64,000 nt of DNA from Ischnura elegans. Lineage: Eukaryota > Arthropoda > Insecta > Odonata > Coenagrionidae. A program made the position numbers and the translations under genes. Where the stretch lies: positions 10,496,001-10,560,000 of the forward strand of contig NC_060246.1 in NCBI RefSeq assembly GCF_921293095.1. Reading direction: 5' to 3'. Within the stretch, counting starts at the first letter, position 1. Each line of letters opens with the position of its first letter. The notes under the pieces were generated by a model. The model saw only the letters and a program-made list of their open reading frames with translations. It was not told the DNA's origin and made no database searches. Shown here in pieces: positions 22,816 through 34,200 of this stretch.

Positions 22816-25748
22816 CAGACTGTCCCAAGTGTCGTGTGTCATTTTTGACCTGTAATTTTAGTAACTTTCCGTAGAGCTATGTTCATGAAAATTGGCACAC
22901 TTATGGGAAAAGGTCCTAAGTTTTGTTGAGTGTAAGCAAAATTTTAAAATTTTGACCATTTGACCTCACAATTTGGGTCCAAACCAAAAATTTGAATTTG
23001 CCTTATGGGGTTTCAATGTTAAAAAAATCGAGATAGAAAAATGTCTGAATTTCATTGACCAAGGTGTCAATTCTTATGGTTTCGGACCCGAGAAACCCGA
23101 AAATAACAATTTTATTTACGAAAATTCAACCGTTGACCCAGTAAGGTCACCGTCAAGGTCATAAGGGTGGCAAAAAGAATAGCATACCGACAAAGGTGTC
23201 GATCTATGGGTTTTATAGGGTGCCCAAGTCATTGGTATTGTCCAAATACCCGTATTATTCACTAATTGACCTACGAGGGTCACAATGGGGGTCAAAGGTC
23301 ATAGCGTTAAACGTCGGGCCATCGTGGCAACTAACGTGTCAAACCATAGGTTTTGAAGGGTCCCAAAGTCGGTTAGGCAGTTCATAGATCCGTATTGTTG
23401 GTTTTTTGACCTCCGAGGGTCACAATGGGGGTCAAAGGTCATAGAGTTGAACTTCGGGCCATCATGACAGCCAACGTGTCAAACCATAGGTTTTGAAGGG
23501 TGCCAAAGTCGGTTAGGCAGTTCATAGATCCGTGTTGCTGGTTTTTTGGCCTCCGAGGGTCACAATGGGGATCAAAGGTCATAGAGTTAAACTTTGGGCC
23601 ATCATGACAGCCAAAAAGTGGAACCATGGGTTTTAAAGGGTGCCCAAGTCAGTTTTGCAGTTCATAGTTCCGCATAACAGATTTTTTTGATCTCCGAAAT
23701 TCATAATGGGGATCAAAGGTCATAAATAAAATATGCAATGCGCTTACCCCCCTTCCTTCCAAAAATTTTCCATTTCCTCGCAGTGCTTTCCGGCAGGCTT
23801 CCCATGCCATCTTAGCTTCATGCCGAAGTTGATCATTTATTTCTCTAAACATCATTTTGATTTGCAGCTCAAAGTGAAAGACAAAACTCCGTTTAAAAAG
23901 ATATTGGCTATGTCCGAAACCATAAGGTAAAACGTAAAAGAAATGGATAAATCCAGCTTTTATTTTGATTGTATCATGCGTTGTGATAAATATTTAACCA
24001 TTAAAGAGAAATATCATTAAACGACAAAAGTAATAGGATTATAAACTGAAATGTGAACATGTAGTTTACATTGGGCTAGTCAACCATCCAATTGCAGAAA
24101 TGGTTTTGATTGCCATGCTCTTCTTCTCGAAGCTGCAACATTACACTTTCTAGGGCTTCAAGTTTAGAATATTTAAATTTTGTTATATCGCACACCTGGA
24201 ATTGTCCAGTACACGCTGCGCGGACAATAGTGCTCAGCGGCAAAAGCATCTTAATGGAAAGGCCAAGACATAGCAATGAGACTGTTGGGTGTTATACCCA
24301 ACCGATTTGCAAGTTTGAATGTGAAGTAAGGTCCTGATAAATTTGCTGCCGGTAATGTTTGCAGGACGAGGGACAGGCATGGGGAATTGAGGTCTTTACA
24401 GTCAGACTGGGACTTTTTCTTAACTACTTATTTAACATATTTTTAGGACTTTCATGGGAAAAACTCGCAACCCTTAACTTGAGCGTTACCAATGGAGGTC
24501 TAATACTTAAATGAAAAGCGGCATGAATGGGTTTTGCTATTTGCTTGTTGATCTTTAAAACCAATGGGATTTCAGCGTAGTTATAAAGAAAGTCCTATGT
24601 GGCGTTAGACCTCCTTAGGACCTTCTTTGAAGAGAGATGTAGTTGAAGAATGTGGACACAGAGTCGGGAAAAAGGATGTCTAGGAAAATAAATAATCAAG
24701 AATGGCGTGAAACTAAGAGGGTAAGGGAGGCTTGTCGGAAAAGGCAGTGGATATGTGTACTACACCACTCACTTGGTCACCCTTCAAAACCTTTAGTTGG
24801 GGAAATTAGTTTTCCTATTATTTCAAAACATACATCTGTGACCTTTGACCCCCCTTATGACCCTCGATGGTAAAAAAATCGACAATATGCGAACTGCTAC
24901 GAACTGCCACACTGACTTGGGCACCCTTTAAAACCCATGGTTCCACTTTTTGGCTGTCATGATGGCCCAAAGTTTAACTCTATGACCTTTGATCCCCATT
25001 GTGACCCTCGGAGGCCAAAAAACCAGCAACACGGATCTATGAACTGCCTAACCGACTTTGGCACCCTTCAAAACCTATGGTTTGACACGTTGGCTGTCAT
25101 GATGGCCCGAAGTTCAACTCTATGACCTTTGACCCCCATTGTGACCCTCGGAGGTCAAAAAACCAACAATACGGATCTATGAACTGCCTAACCGACTTTG
25201 GGACCCTTCAAAACCTATGGTTTGACACGTTAGTTGCCACGATGGCCCGACGTTTAACGCTATGACCTTTGACCCCCATTGTGACCCTCGTAGGTCAATT
25301 AGTGAATAATACGGGTATTTGGACAATACCAATGACTTGGGCACCCTATAAAACCCATAGATCGACACCTTTGTCGGTATGCTATTCTTTTTGCCACCCT
25401 TATGACCTTGACGGTGACCTTACTGGGTCAACGGTTGAATTTTCGTAAATAAAATTGTTATTTTCGGGTTTCTCGGGTCCGAAACCATAAGAATTGACAC
25501 CTTGGTCAATGAAATTCAGACATTTTTCTATCTCGATTTTTTTAACATTGAAACCCCATAAGGCAAATTCAAATTTTTGGTTTGGACCCAAATTGTGAGG
25601 TCAAATGGTCAAAATTTTAAAATTTTGCTTACACTCAACAAAACTTAGGACCTTTTCCCATAAGTGTGCCAATTTTCATGAACATAGCTCTACGGAAAGT
25701 TACTAAAATTACAGGTCAAAAATGACACACGACACTTGGGACAGTCTG
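22816..25748. mobile_element. Foldback DNA element with mirror-exact 838-bp arms
   Basis: The left arm 22816-23653 and right arm 24911-25748 are inverted copies with no length difference: paired positions always sum to 48564. Open frames at 22973-23164, 23196-23387 and 23439-23627 recur identically on the opposite strand at 25400-25591, 25177-25368 and 24937-25125. The ends begin CAGACTGTCCCAAGTGTCG and are flanked by TA on both sides, fitting a Tc1/mariner-type TA duplication. Each arm contains a tandem array with an exact 140-bp period (starts near 23204, 23344, 23484 and 23624). The inner ends (about 23654-23870 and 24660-24910) are still inverted copies but clearly diverged, and the central ~0.8 kb is unique. 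No known transposase was recognised. The short frames inside look non-coding. Confidence 0.85.
23204..23653. repeat. 140-bp tandem repeats, left arm
   Basis: Anchor words CTATGGGTTTTATAGGGTGC, CATAGGTTTTGAAGGGT and CATGGGTTTTAAAGGGTGCC recur at 23204, 23344, 23484 and 23624, exactly 140 bp apart. Each unit carries CGAGGGTCACAATGGGG followed by GTCAAAGGTCATAG or a close variant. The mirror array occupies 24911-25360 in the right arm. Confidence 0.85.
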
Positions 25749-25750
25749 TA

Positions 25751-26640
25751 CATATATGTACTCCATATAATTTAAATAAGGAGAATAATTATGAAAATTA
25801 TGTATCTGTGAGCTTAAAAATTAAATGAAAACAATTTAACAGTAATTAATGAACAATTACCATTCATTTCCTTCAAAAATTGGTTTTCACCCATTAGTGC
25901 ATTACAGAGTTATTGGGTGCATTCAGGGCATGATTCAGGGGGAGTGAGCACTGTGAGCTCTTGCTAAACACGAGAGGGGACCGCTAATAAGCGTATTCTT
26001 AGCCTCACTAAATGAAAAATGTCGATTTAGCATTACAAATGGAGCGCTATCGCTATTTCTCAACACACCATTGACCACCTCTAGGATTAATATTTGAGCT
26101 TCTGCCAATCAGCAACAAGTGCCAATGAAGGCAAGTAGCGACCGAAAAGACCACTCTGAGAAATGACTGAGCACTAACATTGAGTGGCTATGTATAGTGG
26201 TCACATTCAGGGGAAATTAGAGAGATGTTGTGGTATATATTGCTGACCTCTCCCTCCCCCTGAATGCACACATATTGATAACCACATTTATATGAAGCAA
26301 TATCTGAGCTAAGACATCTAGATCAAAAATTGTTCAATGCTTATTTTGACTGGAAACAAGGACACTCACATCCATATTTTTTGATCACTTGTTACACTGT
26401 AATTACCTACATTTTACCCTGTATAGGCATGTTTAGAGGATTTTGTTTTCTACTTTCTGTTTTTGGGCTCTAAGGGATCTTATGAGTGACCCCTTCCTCC
26501 CCTAAAAAAAATGTCTCTCATATGAATGGCTATGAAGTAATAGTGCTAATGAATAAAAATGAATTTTTATGATTCAGGTAATTGGGCTGTCAGAAAAGAA
26601 TACCAAATAGTACTGCATTCAGCCTTCTTTCTTCTTGAAA
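25751..26640. other. Unassigned intergenic stretch
   Basis: AT-rich sequence between the foldback element and the decayed RTE-like retrotransposon. No coding frame or element ends recognised. Confidence 0.35.
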
Positions 26641-27810
26641 GAAAGACAATCTTAAAAAATAAGATGGCTCCAAGAACAGCCTGAGGAGGCCAAACAACTA
26701 CATATTCAGGAAGCGACAAAATGAGACTAATAAGCTACTTTGAAAGAAAAAAGACATGTTCATTTGTAGTTGAACAGGATGTAAAAGTTGTTACAGAAAA
26801 GGTGGTGGTGGTTTTAGAGACATGGAAGGAAATATTTTGATGAATAACTTAATGCCGGAGATAAAAGCTACGACAATTCAGAAGGAAGTATTTTCCAGAA
26901 TGTACGATCACAAGTAGAAGAACCAAGCTTAGAGGAAGTGGAAAATGCAATTAAAAATCTGAAAAATAATAAAGCCCCAGGAATAGATGGTATAAATGCC
27001 GAAATAATTAAGGCAGGAGGTAAAGATTTGGCGATACAAATACATGATGTTAAAAATCTGGAAAGAAGAAAAAATTCCTAAGGATTGGTAAGAAGCAATT
27101 ATTGTCCCGCTACACAAAAAGGGTAACAAACAAGACCTTACAAACTATAGAGGAATATATCTTTTAAACACCAATTAAATTTTTCTAAAATTGTGCTGAA
27201 TAGATTAGGGTGTATACAAATGAGATTGTAGAAGAACACCAAGCAGGATTCATAAAAGAGAGATCTACTAATGATCAGATATTTTATACTTAGACAGGCC
27301 GTTTCAAAATACTGGGAATTTAAGAAACATTTCTTTGGCTTATTTGTCAATTTTTTCAAAGTTTATGACAGCTTAAACAAGGAAAAAAGTGTGGGAAAAA
27401 ATGGAAAACTTTGGAATTCCGAGGGAATTAATTGAGTTAGCAAGGCTGTGTCAAAAATAGCAAATGTACGGTAAAAGTTGAAAATGAATACTCCACAATC
27501 TTTGAAGTATAGACAGGTGTGAGACAAGGAGATAGCCTATCACCTATACTCTTCAATTTGGAATTGGAAAAGGCACTAAAAGAAATCAGGAAAATGGACT
27601 TGGGACTAAGAATAGGGAGAAAACACATATCACAGCTCACCTTTGCAGAGGAATTTGTTTTGCTCATGGAAAATAAGGAAGACTTAAGAAGTACATATGA
27701 CAGAAATTCTGATAAAAGAAATCCAAGAATATGGATTGAAAATCAATCAAGATCAAACCAAATTTATGTCCTTCAGTCAAAACCCTGATAACTCCAGAAA
27801 CATTACAATA

Positions 27811-28464
27811 GGGTAGTTTCCTTCATCAAAGAAAACGAAAGGCATTGACTGCGGTTCATTGCCCACCATTAGAGTATTAATAACATAAAATTTGTTTAGT
27901 TTTAGAAATCCCAGTTTAGATGAATGTCAATGGTCAATTTTAACATCATTAGAAAAAGGCCAGATTGGTGCCCATGCGATGCCACTCCACGTGACATCAC
28001 AGGGATCTAGATGTTATAAGGAGTTTTGCATCGTCTGTGATTACTAATGCATGCATGAGGCACAGAGCTCAGGGAAATATCTCTTAATAATCACCTATTA
28101 AAATTCCCTATGGTAGGAAAGTTTCCTTCGTTTTATAGGGTATTAATAATCCTTATTTAAGCCAAGTGGTACCTGCTAGCAGGGTACTCTACGCTACTAC
28201 CATTTCTTGGCAGCAAGCAGCCTGCATCATTGCGGCATTCATAGCCTCGCACCCAGGTGGCCTCACACAGCAGCAGCCAGATGTCACAGGGCTTTTCCCA
28301 GCATTCATACTTAGCCGTCGCATTTTCGCTCGCTTGAAAATGTAAACTTTTCATTTAATCTCGAAAAATAGATATTGTCATTTAAAAATCTAAAAGCGTG
28401 AAATACATACTCCAGGGGTAATAATATTTCCATTAAGGCAATTTAAAAAAATAGGAAACCACCC
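27811..28464 (-). mobile_element. TA-flanked MITE, copy 1 (654 bp)
   Basis: The ends are GGGTAGTTTCCTTC and the complement of ATAGGAAACCACCC. The left flank is TA; the right has drifted to AA. The element is the inverted counterpart of the MITE at 32436-33095, with shared sequence such as CGAAAGGCATTGACTGCGG near one end and TACTCCAGGGGTAATAATA near the other. There is no coding frame. It interrupts the RTE-like ORF2. Confidence 0.75.
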
Positions 28465-28664
28465 AATTGCGGATCACAATTTTGAAAGAGTAAATGAATT
28501 TAAATACCTCGGTGCCATAATCAGCTCAAGCAATAGTGAGATACTAAATATGAGATAAAAAAACAGAATAAATTCAGCCAATAGAAGTATGTATGCCCTA
28601 AACAAACATCGAAAATAAAAAATTTTATCCTTCATAACCAAACTCAGAATTTATAAAAGCATAA

Positions 28665-29048
28665 GGCCTCGGGTAAAATACAAGCGGCGGGCGGCGAGCG
28701 GCAACCTGAGCGGCAGCGGTGGCTACAATACGAGCGGCAATTTTCTAACCGCTCAGGTTTCTCACCTTTTCTAACCACAGTCTTCCTTTGTTTGGCCGTA
28801 TTCTCACTACTTTGATGTTTCTCTGCTTACAATTTCAACTACACTGAAGGATGAATCTACTGAGCGGCGAGCGGCAGTGGAAAAGAAATCGGTCTGGACT
28901 TGGAACCATGAGCGGCTCTGGGCGGCGCCGCTCACTGTCGCTCGCCGCGCAAACATATTGTACCCACCCTCAATGGATTTACACGCAACTAAATGAGGAC
29001 CGATATCAGAGCGGCGCCGCTCACGCCGCTTGTGCCGTACCCGGGGCC
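28665..29048. mobile_element. GC-rich PIF/Harbinger-type MITE, 384 bp
   Basis: The ends are imperfect inverted repeats: GGCCTCGGGTAAAATACAAG on the left and the complement of TGTGCCGTACCCGGGGCC on the right. Both are flanked by TAA (28662-28664 and 29049-29051), the 3-bp duplication of PIF/Harbinger elements. The interior is rich in GAGCGGC and GGCGGCG units, strikingly GC-rich for this region. Removing the element and one TAA restores the reading frame of the interrupted RTE-like ORF2. Confidence 0.7.
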
Positions 29049-29196
29049 TAATAAGATCTATCCTTCAACATGGAGCTGAATCATGGGTTATCGACAAAAG
29101 AACGGGAAAGAAATTGTCTTGGAAAATAAAGTGTTAAGGAAAGTTTTTGGACCAACAAGAGAGAATGGAAGCTGGAGAAGGAAACACAACAGGGAA

Positions 29197-30224
29197 TTCA
29201 GGGCCTTTTCGACTCGCCAGACTTAATATGTGGTATTGCGTCTTTAAATCTTCCAGATTCTTAACGTAAGCCCCAGACATAGGGAACTCCGATCGTCTGT
29301 CACTAGCTGGATGAGGGAAAGACTCCACAAATAAGAATAATCAGCACTCAAAGAAACAATTGTCACACAATTATGAGTCATTTTCAATTTAATATCTATT
29401 ACAAGTAGAAATATTCAAAATCAAAATTATTGCAGAAAACAACGATAATAACTAATAATCTCATAAGAAATGTTACCAAAAACTAATTACAAGCTGTATT
29501 TGCCTCCCAGGACCAAAAATGATTTTTAAGAAAATCACTCTCTTAGCCGACCGATGAGTTCACTGCAGGCATCGAGAAGAGAAGAGGCCTGGCTGACCTC
29601 CGAACAGTGTCGGGGTGGAGGGGAGGGAATTTGCAAAGGAGTGGGGGGTGATACAGCGATGCCCAAATTAGCTGTATCGATGTAAAACTCCCGGTAGGCA
29701 CCCGTGTTGACTGGAACCTCTGGAAAACATCTCGTCATCCAAGCCAGGGTTGGGGAAGAAGTGTACCGCCGTGTTTCCTCTCCTCTATCTCCTGTGTTGG
29801 AGACATAGCCAAGTGGTGTGATAGCTGGTAGAGGCAAGCCATTGGAATTCAAGGAGGGGGAAAGACATAGTAGGATGAGGTGTTGGAGGGAGAGAGAGTT
29901 GTGATAGGACAAAGTGGAGTACTTCTCACTCCAAACTGCATTCTTATGCCTCAACACCCACTTCCCCTCGATTGCCAGGATTCCTCTGCTGTACTAGTTA
30001 TATAACTCTTGATCTCCAGGTATGGCTGGTTCCGATGGCAGAGTTTGGATGGTAGAGTTCGGAGACAAGAGTTCCGAGACTTAGAGTCTCCGAGCCTTTG
30101 AGTCAAAGGGCCTTTGGTGAAAATCCTTTGTGCGTAAAGTCCTTAGCGGGAGAAGTTCTGCGGATAAGTTTGGAGGAAGTTTGGAGGAATTTCTGAGGGG
30201 GTTGGATACCAGAAATTTTGGGGG
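29197..30224. mobile_element. Unidentified 1-kb insertion in the RTE-like element
   Basis: The repeated hexamer AGGGAA lies at 29191-29196 and 30225-30230, and the RTE-like coding sequence continues directly across if the insert and one hexamer are removed. The insert has no visible terminal inverted repeats and no TG...CA ends. A 140-codon open frame on the minus strand (29535-29957) has no motif I recognise. A solo LTR with worn ends is one possibility. Confidence 0.5.
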
Positions 30225-30540
30225 AGGGAAACTAAAAAATGCCATACATAGCTGAAGCAAAGAGTCGTCGATTACGATGGGCAGGGCACATAATACGAAG
30301 AGAGCAAGAGGCCCTAGTAAAGCAAGTTTGAGAAAACCCTATGGAAGACCGAGAAAAAGATGAAAGGATAAGGTGCTGATTGATATGGGGAAAACGAGAG
30401 TCACTGAGGCGGACGCAGAAGTTAGAAAGAGTTGGAGGCAGATAGTTGGCGAGGCTAAATATCATTTGGGCTATAAATGGGCATGGCAGAGAGTAAGTAA
30501 CAGCCTAGTAACAAGGGACTAGGAAATAAAGGATAAGAAT

Positions 30541-31258
30541 CACAGAAGGGAGTATTACATTATGGTATCTCAAGTGAAACCTTTTTCTATCATTATAATC
30601 TAGAATTAAACTCAAGAAAATTTCAAATTTGAATTTCATTAAAAATTCATCGCATTTAATAATTCGATTTGCAGGAAAAATATGGTTAAAGCTTTTATTT
30701 TCTCATGAGAACAATAACAACCATTCTTACAAGAAAAAATATTATCATCAGTTCCCACTTTTATTTCTTCATCATCTGAGCTTAAAAGAATTCACCCTTA
30801 TTCACCCATTCATCCAAAATCAACTTAATGATCCATAAAATCAACATGATATATGCAGTTATTAGAATACTGATCCAGAGATAAAATAATACAAGTCGAA
30901 CATAAGTGCACAAAAAGATCCCACCATCACATTAAAGTTAGCTCCAGAAACAGAATACTTGGGCAAAACAGAATAAGAACACCATCTACTAATGACTTTA
31001 TGAACAAAATTTAACCAAAAATCTAATGTTATCACTTCATGAAGCATATATATCACTGGTAAACTTCAAGGACTATATGAACAAGATATGAGCAATTAAT
31101 CATGAAAAATAATTTTACAATAATAATACATAAGAAAAGTTATTTATATTATTGAGCACCTGAATTGATGTGAGCAAATGGTTGTGTAAAATAATTTTAC
31201 AATGACAATACATAAGGACAGTCATATACATCAAAGAGCACCTGAATTCCATTTTCAT
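30541..31258. other. LTA4H 3' flank
   Basis: This holds the presumed 3' UTR of LTA4H (minus strand, running left from 31258) and AT-rich intergenic sequence. No gene or element recognised. Confidence 0.4.
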
Positions 31259-34200
31259 TCATTCATCCTTTAGCCCAAGATCAGAGGCTACCGTGTGTGC
31301 AGTAACGTACATCATTGCAGAGCGGTGTTTCTTAAACGTAGCTATGGCTCTCTCCCTTGACTTGTCCCATTTTCCAAGGTCCCTACAACAGAATACAGCC
31401 AATTTTAATGGAATAAATTTTAAAATACTAGGAATAGCCACACAAAAAATGTTTCATATCCAGCGTTGGACTAGGAACTGCTTTCATACAGTGTTTCCTC
31501 ATATTAGCAGAAAATACAATTCTCACCTAAATATGGGACGAACGAACTTCATCCTCCCCTGGGAAGTTGCAAACTCTAGCGCTCTCTCAATCTGTTCCTC
31601 CCAATGAGCTTTTATACAAAGTCTGAGCCACCTGAAATAAAACATAGTAGAACCAGTGACACCAAGACATAAACCTTTCATTGTTATTCAAGAAAGTATG
31701 ACAGCTTATTGTAACAATTGATCACAATATGCAATTTCCCAAACACAAAATTAGTGTCAGGTAAAAATTAAAAATATCTTTCGAGGCGAGTGTAGGCAAA
31801 ATATTTAAAATATTGATGGAAGAGTAACTTCATTGACTCTCCCTCTGTCTGGGTGTATGCTTACATTTATCGGATGCTCTGTTGCCGCACGACTCCTGTT
31901 CCTGTATAAGTGTTTGCAATAGGTATACACTAGAGATGGGTCGAATAGCAGATTTCTCGAATTCGAATATCGAATTCGAATATTAAATCATTGCTCGAAT
32001 ATTCGAATACCTCGAATTTCGAATACCTCGAATACTAAATGATGAATGCTGGAATGTTTGACTCGGTTGCCTATGCAGCAGGCAAAACAAGATTTTGGGG
32101 AGTAATTTTGATTTCCTTTAAATGATTCGAACAGGAATTTAGCTGATTAATGAATATTTTAATTTTATGGAAACAATTGGGCATATCATTAATTCAACTA
32201 ACATCGCTTTACCCCCACTTCTGCTGCCAAGTGCTAGCTGACAATCTGAGGCATTTTGCAAAATACAAGCTCTATTCCACCGGATTTCTTCAATTATTTT
32301 CAGTCCATCTTTGGGAGTTCTCACGAGATAAGAAGATGAATTGGAATTGCTATCAGGGAGAAACCAAATATCCTGAGAAAATATCCCTTCCTCTGGGACT
32401 GTAACAATAAAGATTTATAGCACCACTCATTAATAGGGTGGTTTCCTATTATTTTTTTTTGCCTAAATCGAAAGATTATTACTCCTGGAGTACGTATTTC
32501 GCGCTTTTAGATTTTTAAATGACGATACCTATTTTTCGCGATAAAATGAAAAGTGAAAAATTTCAAGCGCGCGAAAACGCGACGCGTAAGTAGGAATGAT
32601 GGGAAAAAGTCAGTGCGACGCATTTCTGGTTCCCCCTCCCGCCTTGTGAGGTGACCTTGATCGAGGCTCTGAGCGCTGATAGGACGCAGGATGCTAGCGG
32701 GTAGCTGAGTACCTTGCTGGCTGGTAGCGCTTGGATTAAAAATGGTTTATTAATACCTTATCAAACGAAGAAAACTTTCCGACCTTAGCCAGTTTTAATA
32801 GGTGATTATTAAGACATGTTTCCCTGAGCTCTGTGCCTCATGCATGCATTGGTAACCTCGGACGATGTATAACTCCTATCCTCTCGTGTAGAAACTAGGT
32901 CCGTGTGACGTCACGTGGAGTGGAATCGCATGGGCGCCAATCTGGCCTTTTTCAAATGAGGATAAAATTTGACCCTTGCCATTCGTCTAAACCGGTATTT
33001 CAAAAACCAAATAATTTGTGTATTATGAATACACTAATGGTGGGTAACGAATCGCAATCAATGCCTTTCGTTTTCTTTGATGAAGGAAACTACCCTATTG
33101 TAACTTGATATATGCTTTCGGAAAAAAATACCGCATCAACTTCCGAGAAGCTCTGCTGCTCATATCGAGTTTCGCCAGAATGCTAAGTCACCGTCGTATT
33201 TTGACATTTATTTCTTTGCGTAAAATGCATAAATAAACTAAGAAATACGTCGTGTTTGGTCTTATTCTTTTTGAAATAACGCGCACATTACTAATGTTTC
33301 AATTCAATAAAGGTGTCACATCAATTGACGAAAGTCATTCTTAGACACCTTTTGTGCTAATAGATGACTCATGCAGCGGCTGACCTCCAAAGAAATGGGG
33401 AACTTCGAAGCTGGTAGGAAAAAAAAAGGTCAGTGGGGGAGAAAAGGGAGGGCCCGAAACACGTTTCTATTGTTCTCGTGTAACTTGGTATTTTTTCGAA
33501 GCTAAGGTCTTCGTAAAATGATCCCTGCGCGAGCTGTGACCTTTTTTTTATTTCGAAGAAGAGGAAAGCCTCAGAGGGGGGGGGGGGGCTAGTGCTGAAT
33601 GGAGAGGGATACCGGATCTTGGGAAATGCGCTAATGTAAGTATCCCACGGTAGTCACACAGCAGTCGACCTCCAGAAATGGGGAACTTTGAAGCAGGTAG
33701 CCAGAAAAAGGTCAGTGGGTGAGAAAAGGGGGGAGGGCGTGAAACAAGTTTTTATTGTTCTTGTAACTCGATATTTTTTTCGAAGCAGGGGTCTTCGTAA
33801 TGTGATCCCTGCGCGAGCTGGGACCTTTTGTTTGATTTCGGAGAAGAGGAAAGCGTCAGAGGGGGTGAGGCGAGTGCTGAATGGAGGGGGATAGCGGATC
33901 GTGGGAAATGCCCTAAGGTTGCTATCCCACGGCAATGAGGTTCTCCTGGTGGGGGGAATCGGGGATTTTCGTATTTTTTCACCCGACCATTTTCGGTTCC
34001 CCTCGTCGAACTCTTTTCACCGCTAAAATCCACGAATTTGATGTAATTCGTCAACTTGCGTGAAACGGCGAGGCGAGCACTAAATGACTACAGTTCTCTA
34101 CATTTTTCCGAGTCAACTACCAACGACGTGCGTGCGACAGTGTATGACGCGAAATTCAAAGTATTCGAGGTATTCGAGGCGGTACTTTTCGCATAACTAT

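Larger units (their letters stand above)
26920..30430 (+). pseudogene. RTE-like reverse transcriptase pseudogene
   Basis: In order the remnants read NKAPGIDGINAEIIKAGG (about 26970-27020), an LHKKGNKQDLTNYRG segment (27111-27155), EEHQAGFIKERSTNDQIF (about 27232-27285), TGVRQGDSLSPILFN (27514-27560), LTFAEEFVLLMENK where a catalytic YADD-type motif is expected (27637-27680), FKYLGAIISSSN (28499-28535), GAESWVIDKR (about 29073-29100) and RWAGHIIRREQEALVKQV (about 30268-30325). These are signatures of RTE-like ORF2 proteins. Frameshifts, stops and the loss of the catalytic Asp pair (A-E-E in place of A-D-D) show that it is dead and old. Confidence 0.75.
26650..30540 (+). mobile_element. Decayed RTE-like retrotransposon with three insertions
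   Basis: Remnants of one ORF2 can be followed on the plus strand in four pieces: about 26650-27810, 28465-28664, 29049-29196 and 30225-30540. They are separated by a TA-flanked MITE (27811-28464), a PIF/Harbinger-type MITE (28665-29048) and an unidentified 1-kb insertion (29197-30224). No endonuclease domain is recognisable at the 5' end, so the copy is probably truncated. Removing each insertion restores continuity of the ORF2 reading, which supports the boundaries. Confidence 0.75.

Noticed and set aside
22973-23627. Three open frames of 62-63 codons repeated identically in both foldback arms as possible conserved peptides
   Set aside because: Their identity is explained by the near-perfect inverted repeat, and the compositions look like translated non-coding repeats.
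23204-25360. CRISPR-like or satellite-like regular repeats
   Set aside because: The 140-bp units have no spacer/repeat structure, sit inside the arms of a foldback element and occur in an animal genome.
29535-29957. A 140-codon minus-strand frame as a gene
   Set aside because: It lies inside a 1-kb insertion within a dead retrotransposon, has no known motif, and has no splice or promoter support.
33654-34054. Overlapping frames on both strands in the hAT element as transposase
   Set aside because: They match no hAT motif, and the sequence is a duplicated non-coding segment.
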